DNA of 64,000 nucleotides from Watersipora subatra (taxonomy: Eukaryota > Bryozoa > Gymnolaemata > Cheilostomatida > Watersiporidae): NCBI RefSeq assembly GCF_963576615.1, contig NC_088717.1:12425559-12489558 (forward strand). Reading direction: 5' to 3'. The position numbers and the translations under genes were made by a program. The notes under the pieces are model-generated. The model saw nothing but the letters and a program-made list of their open reading frames with translations. It made no database searches and was not told the DNA's origin. Shown here piece by piece: positions 58,201 through 64,000 of this stretch. Position 1 is the stretch's first letter, and each line of letters opens with the position of its first letter.

Positions 58201-61200
58201 ATGGCCACTTTATGGCCAAGTCTGCGAGAAGCCGCTTCCAACCACAGCATCGCTCAGTCTTTCTCCTCAAATCAGTTTAAAAAAAGTTTTTAAAAGTTTG
58301 ACAAAACGTTATAGTGAATGCGATGCGAAGCGCATAACCCGAAACAGACACTAAAAATATATGACGACAAAATTGAAGTAGGTTTGGTGAAAGATTAAAA
58401 CTTAGCTTCAAGTGTTTGTTTAGTAAGGTGAATTCATTGAAGTTAAATTCAAAGTTTTTATTACAGGTAACACATTACGCATGTATTGCAAAAGTTTAGT
58501 GTACTGAACGCAATGCTCTCCATTCTCTCTCAGACCGTCATTATTTGCAATGTCTGTATCGAGGTTAAAATCTCCCTACAGCAGCATACAGAGTGATGTT
58601 GCATTTTATTGCAGGTCATAACCAGTAAATATGTTTTTGCTAGTTTGTTAGTGTAGGTACTGAATTACAAAAATTAAAAACATGTTTTCTAGCATAATAT
58701 TTTGTTAAAGTGGTTTTTTCATTTCATGGTAACGGATTAATTTGTACGTATCTATTTTAAATAGGAAATAATGCTTTGAGATATGAGTAAATTGACATAC
58801 GAGCTCAGTCCTGGAATAGATTAAGCTTTCATGTTGAGGTACATTATGACAGTATGCTAAATAGGCTAATAAAGCCTATCTGATCAATACATGATGACCA
58901 TCTTAGCTTCACCAGGGTCAATAGGTAGTAGAGAGTATAACTTGTCTGTCAGAAATGTCCCCATTCAGCTGCTGATGAAAGTGAGCTCATATGAGAGAAA
59001 AAAATTGACGTGAGAGGAATTCTGTTGGCCCGAGTAGGAGACCACTAGAAATCTACTACTATCATGGTCTCATTTCGCCCAACAGTTCACAAGTGCATAG
59101 CAAAAGAAGCAACCAAGTCAAGCGAACTGTAGACATGGGAAATAGTTTTGCTCGAACAAACATTGATGGCTCCTTGCCGGCATCGACAAGACAGAAAAAG
59201 CTGCCAAAAATGCAATCATGCTAAAAGTTATGATACTCTTGAGTGAAAACATTCTTATCATAGAGATAAAGCAGGACAAGAGCAGAGCAATGTTCACAAA
59301 CATCGCACAAATATATGCATACGGATTCTTATAGTTTAGCGAGAGGGGTGGCTGAGGACCAAGTTCTGATTTTCATAAAGGCTCGTCACAATCTGCCAAA
59401 TTATGCTGGCGTTAGTCTCTTGGTGATTACGCATAGACTATGAGTACTGTAGACTGATGACGTCATCGCAGCAAAGCAGCTACCGTAAAACCTCTAATCA
59501 AACGCCATGGCACTCTATTTTTCAACCCTTCCCCATAGTGGCGGTCAAATGGAGATGACGCTTAAACAGAGGCTGGCGTATTAGTTTTCAAATAGCTCGT
59601 CAGAATTTAGGGAAATAAACTTAACCCTTTTAGAGGTGAAGCGAATGTCGTCGGTATTTTGCGCTTGCCTTCGGGCGAAGCGACATTAACCCTTTTGGAT
59701 GCAATAAGTCTGCTAACTGGACAATGATCGCTAAATAAATATGCATTGGGAAGCCGAGAAATTTCTCTACCCATTGATATCTCTTGCTTTCGATTAACCT
59801 GTAATGACATTATAGCCTGTGGCCCTGTGCACTGCTTTGAAATCTGTTGGCGAGTTCAATTTTTTTGTTCTAAATTTGAAGGTATATTTCCATTTCATAA
59901 ATATATTTAACGATCTTGCATAAAGGCCCATTGGACTCATCGATATGTTTGCTATCGTTTGAAGCCAAAACTGGCATTTTATACGCATTAGATCTATAAG
60001 TTATGAACATCGATCCATTGTAAGCCCGGTTAAGATAACTGCAAGGATGTTATCAAATAATATGCTATAAATCTGCAAATTTATAAGTTTATAATAATAA
60101 TTTATCAAATGCTACAAATATATATATATATATATATATATTCAAGAGCAAGTGGCATAAATGAAACATACTTATAATACATGAAAAAACAAAAACTAAC
60201 ATTTTTGAAACAATAATATTTTCATCGTTTGCTCGGCCAGTTGCGTTCTGATTGTTGCTTTCGAAGGAACGAACATCTTCTGTCTGTTCAATACCTTCAC
60301 AATGTCTTCTGACCTCAACTCTTCTTTTGCACTGCTGAACTAGTCAATATTAGCATCCAAGTAATTTTTTTAGCAAAATGACACTTTACCCGTTGCATTC
60401 CGCTCAAATGATAAACTTTTAGCAGTATCGCTAAGCACAACTTTTAGCCTAAAACTAGTTGTTCATATACTATCGTAATGCAAACCGTTTTTCCCATACG
60501 TCGATGTATCAAGACTGCGTTAAACAAGGAACTACTACTAGCCTGCTACAGTTATTAATTATTTTTAGGGTGCTGCTTTCAAAGTTTAAGCGAAAAAATG
60601 AAAATCTATGGAGTTGAAAAACAGACTTTGATATGAACAGAAACAAAGAATTAATCGTTATTGATGTAACCGAGTCATTAATAGTACAATTTTGCGAACA
60701 CTTTTCTACTGATCACTTGCTATTATGGGTTCGTCAAGATCAAAGAATGTCAAAGTGGTGGTCAAATAGAGGTGGTGTTCAATTAAAAGGTGGCGATCCA
60801 TTTTTCAAACTTTTTATAGTGGCGGTCAAACGAAGGTGGCATTCGAATAAAGGTGACGCTCGAATAAAGGTGGCGTTCAATCAGAGGTTTTACTGTATGT
60901 TGCAAACCAAAGCAGCTGTCAAACTTTGCCAATATTTCGCCAAGCATCCCCACGACAGTCGGCGGCGCAATGTGCACCACTTCGGGAATGTGTACTGGCT
61001 GCTGCGGACAGCTTGATCTATATTCCCTTTTTTACGATAGTTGCTGTAGGATTGGTATTTCAAAATTTTAGTGACAGCATTGTGAGAATGATATGTCGCA
61101 ACTTAATTGCTGATACCAACACAGATGGGTTTGTATTAGTAGGAACACTTATCGCAGATGTAGTGTAGGATTACTACTGATATACTACGATATATGTAGT

Positions 61201-62406
61201 ATGTATCGGTCTTAAGACTCGAGCAGGTCACATTGACTCACGCTACTACGTAGCCACACTGCACTAGAATAGAAACAGCCAGAGCAAATTGGTCGCATAT
61301 GAATAAAAGTTTAACTAACGAAGGCCATACCTATTGCATTAGAAGAAAGGACTCAGTACATTCTCCTGACAAGAAATAACCTCTCACACAATCGCAATGA
61401 ATGACTCACGTGTTGCATCTGGTGCATATTGAAGAACAAAGGAGCAAAAACTAGTAATAAAATCCCTTTTCCCTACATGAGCTATAGTGACTCTTTATTT
61501 TGGCTTACATACTTTAAAGATCTGAAGTGCATGAAACAAACTTCCAACAAAATTTTTCTCAAAGAATCCTGAGACTAAACTAAAGTATCGCTGGAAGAAA
61601 TGAACGTTACTATCATTTACAGACTACAAACTTCATTTAATAGGAAGCACATTTTAGCTGAAAATCTGCAAAAAAAATTAAACTTTCATCCGTGCAGCAA
61701 ATGTAACTAGCACTGGAACACACTTTCAGTTTGCACATAATCAAGCAACCATCACTTGACAGAACTAAAAATTTAAATTATTATTATTTGCACTTTAAGA
61801 AGTGCATATTAAATACACGTAAATTAGACAAATAACAATAAAACCGGGCAATATGTTAAATTCTGTCAAAATTTCAAAAGACCTAATGCGTAGCTTTATT
61901 TATATCATTTACAATTTCGTCGAAGGTTGGCCGATTTTAAAGCTCAGTGCTTTAAAAACTCATTTGGCCAGATACAGGGTTTGACACAAAGGGATAAACC
62001 TGGAAGCCAATTCAAACAGTTTCCACAAATACTTGGTAGGATCGAAGATAATGAAGGCGTCCTTGAAAAAACCTGAAGAGACAGGATTAGAAATCACCTC
62101 TAGTAATATCATGAAAGGTTGGGTCAACTCAGTGATGACATTAAACATATTTAATCCCTATTACTTATCGATTCATATCATCATTTAAACAGGAATTATA
62201 ATTGCAGCTTGAAAGTCTACAAATTATGCAGAAAGCGGAGAGAGAGTGTAGAATAATTAAAGAGTTTCACAGAAAATAAACCAAACCAACCAGAAGAAGG
62301 CATGTCCGCAGCTGTATGGTTACATTGGTGTCTGGTGTGAGATCAGTGATGGATGCAGCGAGCATAGTGCTGTCACAGTTCATATGAGTTGTTCGGTGAT
62401 GAGAGC
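43260..62406 (-). CDS. MEGF9-like type I membrane protein (partial: 5' end missing)
   Basis: Well-supported coding exons: 52837-52669, 46836-46690, 46360-46270, 45420-45307, 44794-44633, with matching phases (1,1,2,2,2). Likely upstream exons: 62406-62287 and 61450-61410. Domain order: an FN3-like end (ICTEPVTLKQQT), one laminin-type EGF (CAPCQCNN ... CQTRTG|TCLDCMDGSDGKYCEKC ... VDDRC), a Ser/Thr/Pro linker, a single transmembrane helix, basic KRFGGCRKK and then the cytoplasmic motif PFWTIQLQSEN. From memory, vertebrate MEGF9 also ends with laminin-EGF modules, one helix and a PFWT(I/V)EL tail, so I infer a MEGF9-like surface protein with the EGF outside. It differs in having only one EGF here and an apparent FN3 part. 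The start codon, the signal peptide and the exact last exon are not established. Confidence 0.65.
43994..44392. mobile_element. Foldback element with about 100-bp arms
   Basis: The left arm (43994-44102) contains TTGATGTTTGAGGTGATCTG and the right arm (44274-44392) its complement. Related single or paired arms occur at 23160-23330 and 53400-53530, so this is an interspersed family. Confidence 0.6.
44633..44794 (-). CDS. MEGF9-like exon: cytoplasmic tail with the PFWT motif
   Basis: The acceptor is GATTTTCAG|G and the donor is CTCA|GTAAGT. 162 nt, phase 2 in and 2 out. Encodes RFGGCRKKPVPFWTIQLQSE, then NQPTIAYSDMLGSQFQQADR and LIDNDFTARLT. The PFWT-[IV]-x-L block just after the basic stop-transfer is the main reason for the MEGF9 comparison. 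Confidence 0.8.
45307..45420 (-). CDS. MEGF9-like exon: transmembrane helix
   Basis: The acceptor is TAATATTTAG|T and the donor is TACAA|GTGAGT. 114 nt, phase 2 in and 2 out. After ASTSHATPVMKS it encodes about 24 hydrophobic residues (VVIVVTSILVVIAII ... IIILLY) followed by basic residues in the next exon. This is a single-pass, type I orientation. Confidence 0.9.
46270..46360 (-). CDS. MEGF9-like exon: extracellular linker
   Basis: The acceptor is GCTTTTTTAG|TT and the donor is ACTAG|GTGAGA. 91 nt, phase 1 in and 2 out. Encodes EDRIQSHTIPTLRIASGQPV, then TTVVSPLVT, a Ser/Thr-rich stalk that may be O-glycosylated. Confidence 0.8.
46389..46588. repeat. 100-bp direct duplication
   Basis: GAGAGCTATGATGAAATATA begins at 46391 and again at 46491. 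The two copies are almost identical, so this is a recent tandem duplication, in the intron between the linker and EGF exons. Confidence 0.85.
46690..46836 (-). CDS. MEGF9-like exon: second half of the laminin-type EGF and linker
   Basis: The acceptor is GCTTATGTAG|GC and the donor is GCAG|GTCTGTGAG. 147 nt, phase 1 in and 1 out. Encodes TCLDCMDGSDGKYCEKCVNG, then YVLVDDRCEPAPP and a Gly/Pro/Ser linker. With the preceding exon it gives the C-x2-C-x8-C-x2-C-x-G-Y pattern of laminin EGF modules. Confidence 0.85.
46837..48715. other. Part of the MEGF9-like gene's large intron
   Basis: Nothing firm. An acceptor-like CCTTCAG followed by 16 open codons and a donor-like GTGAGC at 47250-47205 (minus) is too weak to call. 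Confidence 0.3.
48716..48786 (-). CDS. Second possible alternative terminal exon with hydrophobic C-terminus
   Basis: Same intron. The acceptor is TCCCTTTCACAG|TT, again phase 1. Encodes TGGLLIMPYIVQAFLLLLVV, then LV and TGA. A donor-like TTG|GTATGA overlaps the end, so it could instead be an internal membrane-spanning exon. The same caution about T-rich DNA applies. Confidence 0.3.
49552..49735. repeat. 36-bp minisatellite, about 5 units
   Basis: Unit CACCAGTATGAATGATCAGG plus CCTGGTAAATGAACAC. On the minus strand it stays open as a 12-residue repeat (LPGLIIHTGGVH). It lies in the MEGF9-like gene's large intron and has no splice signals that would make it an exon. Confidence 0.75.
50027..50831. 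mobile_element. TIR element, about 800 bp
   Basis: The left end GTGAAAACACACTACGCGAT and the right end, complementary to GTTCAAACACACTAGGCGAT, form imperfect 25-bp terminal inverted repeats. Internal tandem copies of GCGCTAATCTGCGCTAGAAC lie near the left end. Flanks share a CTTTA-like stretch. There is no transposase. Superfamily uncertain. Confidence 0.5.
50880..50995. repeat. 12-bp minisatellite
   Basis: About nine imperfect copies of GGTGATGCCGAG just outside the TIR element ending at 50831. Confidence 0.75.
51028..51113 (-). CDS. Possible alternative terminal exon with hydrophobic C-terminus
   Basis: Lies inside the 52668-46837 intron. The acceptor is TTTATAACTTCAG|GC. Entry phase 1 is the same as the EGF exon it would replace. 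Encodes GCDMGNCILFASGALVPLF, then VGLSILIFL and TGA. Joined to exon 52669 it would end the protein in a hydrophobic tail without cytoplasmic residues, as in GPI-anchored or tail-anchored forms. T-rich intron sequence often reads as hydrophobic by chance, so this is a hypothesis. Confidence 0.35.
52669..52837 (-). CDS. MEGF9-like exon: first half of the laminin-type EGF
   Basis: The acceptor is TTTCTATTGCAG|CCG and the donor is ACAG|GTTTGT. 169 nt, phase 0 in and 1 out. Encodes PPQSVQQGFICTEPVTLKQQ, then CPLGSYTNINNTCAPCQCNN and LCQTRTG. The C-x-C ... C ... TG-x-C spacing continues exactly in the exon at 46836. Confidence 0.85.
53400..53530. repeat. Solo arm of the foldback family
   Basis: Contains TTAGATGTTTGAGGTGATCT and AAAATCGATAAGACTTGATC, matching the arms of the element at 43994-44392. 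No partner arm is seen nearby. Confidence 0.5.
54284..55919. mobile_element. TA-type DNA transposon, copy 2 (degenerate, 1636 bp)
   Basis: Left end CTGTAAAACGTCTAACTGAA, right end GAGGTATTACAG followed by TA. Same orientation as copy 1 and shares its interior (for example near 55430-55640). It carries a 360-bp extra segment (54562-54923) starting GTGGAACCTCGGTTCTCAAA, a sequence like the ends of other Tigger/pogo elements, so it probably contains a nested insertion. Confidence 0.6.
54562..54923. mobile_element. Nested Tigger/pogo-type fragment
   Basis: This segment is absent from the sister elements at 18407 and 59483. It begins TATAGTGGAACCTCGGTTCT with repeated 'CTCGGTTCTC' motifs like terminal repeats of Tigger-type elements. 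It ends with an open frame of 119 codons (54564-54923) that starts at an ATG within the terminal repeat, so I regard it as relic sequence and not a gene. Confidence 0.4.
56494..56606 (-). CDS. Orphan terminal-exon-like open frame
   Basis: Acceptor-like GTACTCTAG|GC, then 36 codons ending TAA: LYLQLCAHLLKSFESINIEE, then DMTQLADIEQKWETAS. The peptide is helical and acidic and looks coding. It is either the last exon of an unseen gene or the tail of a transposase. It does not join the MEGF9-like exons in an obvious way. Confidence 0.3.
57085..57892. repeat. 30-bp minisatellite, about 27 units
   Basis: Unit TTATATCATGTTAACAGAAG plus GCATACACTT, with a second type carrying TTAACACAAGGCCTACGC. No indel in about 800 bp. 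Because 30 is divisible by 3, two frames stay open: 57012-57917 (10-residue repeat LYHVNRRHTL, 301 codons) and 57097-57960 (FYIMLTEGIH, 287 codons). The third frame has a stop in nearly every unit. Confidence 0.9.
58083..58852. mobile_element. MITE, copy 2 (770 bp)
   Basis: Begins CAGTCATACCTCGACATACG after TA and ends with the inverted sequence ...GAGGTACATTATGACAG before TA. The interior is shared with 15658-16398 in the same orientation. Typical Tigger-like ends with no coding capacity. Confidence 0.7.
59110..61015. repeat. Interspersed repeat split by transposon copy 3
   Basis: The left part 59110-59480 matches 35545-35900 and the right part 60898-61015 matches 35907-36010, in the same order. 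The interruption is exactly the element 59483-60895. A weaker relative of the left edge lies at 49330-49370 (AGTCAAGCAAATTGTAGACA). Confidence 0.65.
59483..60895. mobile_element. TA-flanked DNA transposon, copy 3 (1413 bp, inverted)
   Basis: Starts CCGTAAAACCTCTAATCAAA and ends ...AGAGGTTTTACTG, flanked by TA (59481-59482 and 60896-60897). The interior is the reverse complement of copies 1 and 2. It interrupts an older repeat whose uninterrupted relatives lie near 35.4 and 35.9 kb. The best-preserved internal frame, read on the minus strand near 60330-60260, gives EELRSEDIVKVLNRQK, a possible transposase tail. Confidence 0.75.
61410..61450 (-). CDS. Candidate short exon (41 nt) of the MEGF9-like gene
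   Basis: The acceptor is TTTTATTACTAG|TT and the donor is ACAC|GTGAGT, a strong site. In the frame that fits the next exon (phase 1 in, 0 out) it encodes FAPLFFNMHQMQH. The main risk is that an exon this small in T-rich DNA could be chance. Confidence 0.35.
62287..62406 (-). CDS. Candidate upstream exon, FN3-like fragment
   Basis: The acceptor is ATACTGTCTTTACACAG|GC. Only one frame is open. It reads SHHRTTHMNCDSTMLAASIT then DLTPDTNVTIQLRTC, which fits the E-F strands of a fibronectin type III domain (the L-P-x-T-x-V/Y pattern). The donor is uncertain: G|GTTTGG (62287, phase 1) or CTG|GTTGGT (62291, phase 0). The phase-1 choice joins the next candidate exon in frame. It belongs to the MEGF9-like gene only by position and phase. 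Confidence 0.45.
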
Positions 62407-64000
62407 CTGTGTAAAGACAGTATATTGTACATGTCTACCGTGACCCTGAGGTATTATGCCTGGCTGACCATCCAAATGAGTGCCAAAGATTTTGCCTTAA
62501 ACTTTTGTTGAAAATGGCCATCAGTGTTTGTTCAGAATCAGTTTCAAATCTTTCCGGGTTCATAGCAAACTCTGACCAAGTAGGCCTAGTACATTTTGTG
62601 TTTAACTTTTATCGCAAGGACTGCGATAATTGTAATGATTCTTTACCGAAGATAAAAATTGTCAAGGATGGTTAAGAGTTACATTTGGTCTGTGATTTCA
62701 TTGGCCAATAATATACAATCAGCGCAAGTATCGAAAATAGAGAACTTGAGTAGGACCTACTTGGTTCAGCAGAACAATACCGACAAGATACCCAATTTTT
62801 AGCATCCCCAAGACTTGTCAGTGGCTCAAAAAAGGTATATACATTAGAGAATCAATAATAATATAGCCATGGTCTGCCATTGTCCGAGCAAACATCGGCA
62901 TAAATGAGATCGATACGATTAGATCAACTGAATTCAAAAGGCTGATCCTGTTGTTAATGTTATAGTCCAAATATTATTAATGGATGAAAGCCAGTTTTGA
63001 AAGATCGACCTTATTATGCCAAAGTACTAGAAACATCCCAAAGCGATAAATATGGCCGATAATTTGCGAGCACATATGGCTGAGTCATCCATTGTTGCTA
63101 TAAACCGAGATGCACCGTTTACATAACCATTACAGACTTTACTTCGAGGTTCACTAAGTCACTGAATTGGACATCACGATTGAATTAAAAAGGATTGACC
63201 TTGCAAAGTGTCAGACTAACTACCAATAACTGGCAAATTTTGCTCGGTTTTTGATGCCGAATCCAATTTGTATCATAGACGAGAATAGCCAGGCCTTATA
63301 AGGTACCATCCTTAAAAGGAACAATGTAGTCATGAAACAAAAAGAGCAAGTCCATGATGAATAGTATTAGATATCTTTACAGCCCTAACCCATATAAGTG
63401 ATATATAAGTGATGACTGTGTTCTCAAGTCTAATTAATCGTGTGGAAATAGTAGTTTTTCCTCTTTTCCACATTACCCAACATGATTTAGGGGTGAACTG
63501 AAATAGGACATCATTATATTAGAATATTGGAAGGATCATACATGATTCATCTACATGAGGACAACTAACAAACGCAGAGGCAAGCTTTGGTATAGACCTT
63601 ATGCCATAACAAATAGTTGCACTAATGTTAAGTGTAAACTAAATAAGGTGAGATGGTTCTCAACAAAAGAATGAACTTTGAGCATATAACATACAAACAT
63701 CTTTTTGAAAAACAATAATAATAACGCATACATAAGCAGTCAATTATAATAATTAACTTTCATTGAGGGCATATAGTGCAATTGGTATACGGCATAAAAA
63801 TATTTCTGCTTGCATTTTTTAATGACTGCAGCATAATAGAAGTTGTTTCCACATGAGAAAACTCCAAAAATGTAGTTTAAACTTAACTGTAAAGCGTTTC
63901 AGATACAGTTTAAATATTAAGCAAAATGGCTAAGATCTTAAAAAGACGTGGATGTTTTATAAAAGTATTTACTGAACAACCGAGTAGTGAGGATCACTTT
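62407..64000. other. No supported gene
   Basis: Expected to hold 5' exons or upstream sequence of the MEGF9-like gene. I find no signal-peptide exon and no convincing splice-bounded frame on either strand. Confidence 0.35.

Noticed and set aside
58920..58990. Acceptor/donor-like pair on the minus strand
   Set aside because: Stops interrupt every frame between the two sites.
62000..62072. Possible 73-nt minus-strand exon (VFSRTPSLSSILPS or FFKDAFIIFDPTKYLW)
   Set aside because: Good acceptor but two frames open and a weak donor. The neighbouring candidates join without it.

Overview
The window looks like nuclear DNA of an invertebrate animal, perhaps a marine lophotrochozoan (the phylum is an inference with low confidence). 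It is AT-rich. Its genes are cut into short exons with GT-AG introns up to about 10 kb. It holds laminin-EGF and NHL-repeat proteins of animal type, tRNA-like SINEs, TA-flanked DNA transposons and several satellites. I see no operons, CRISPR arrays or bacterial or viral genes.

Three genes can be assembled, all on the minus strand. (1) 27690-6812: a seven-exon gene whose splice phases all agree. It encodes 427 residues that I cannot place in any known family. (2) 32.4-29.3 kb: a compact gene with CCAAT and TATA boxes, one 5'UTR intron and five coding exons. It encodes a 366-residue secreted protein with NHL-like beta-propeller repeats. (3) About 62.4-43.3 kb: a type I membrane protein gene. 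It has an FN3-like part, a laminin-type EGF module split by a phase-1 intron, a linker, one transmembrane exon and a PFWT-type cytoplasmic exon resembling MEGF9. Its 5' end is not found and its last exon is ambiguous. Its 5.8-kb intron holds two possible alternative terminal exons with hydrophobic C-termini.

Layout: 1-6.8 kb is repeat-rich (a perfectly phased decamer array at 1.3-1.6 kb, a 65-bp satellite at 1.9-3.2 kb, a foldback element at 4.7-5.6 kb). 6.8-27.7 kb is gene 1. Its introns hold a degenerate mobile-element ORF of the PIN-like 'HALxGCD' family (9.7-11.9 kb), a 740-bp MITE, two composite retroposon copies and a complete 1.57-kb TA-flanked transposon. 29.3-32.5 kb is gene 2. 32.5-43 kb is mostly non-coding and repeat-derived (SINE, short inverted repeats). 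43.2-62.4 kb is gene 3, again full of repeats, among them a 30-bp minisatellite of about 27 units with two long overlapping open frames. 62.4-64 kb holds nothing I can call.

The genes do not form an obvious pathway. Genes 2 and 3 both encode secretory-pathway products and gene 1 looks intracellular. The clearest evolutionary observation is a transposon (59483-60895) inserted at a TA inside an older repeat. Two unoccupied copies of that repeat are present near 35.4 and 35.9 kb.
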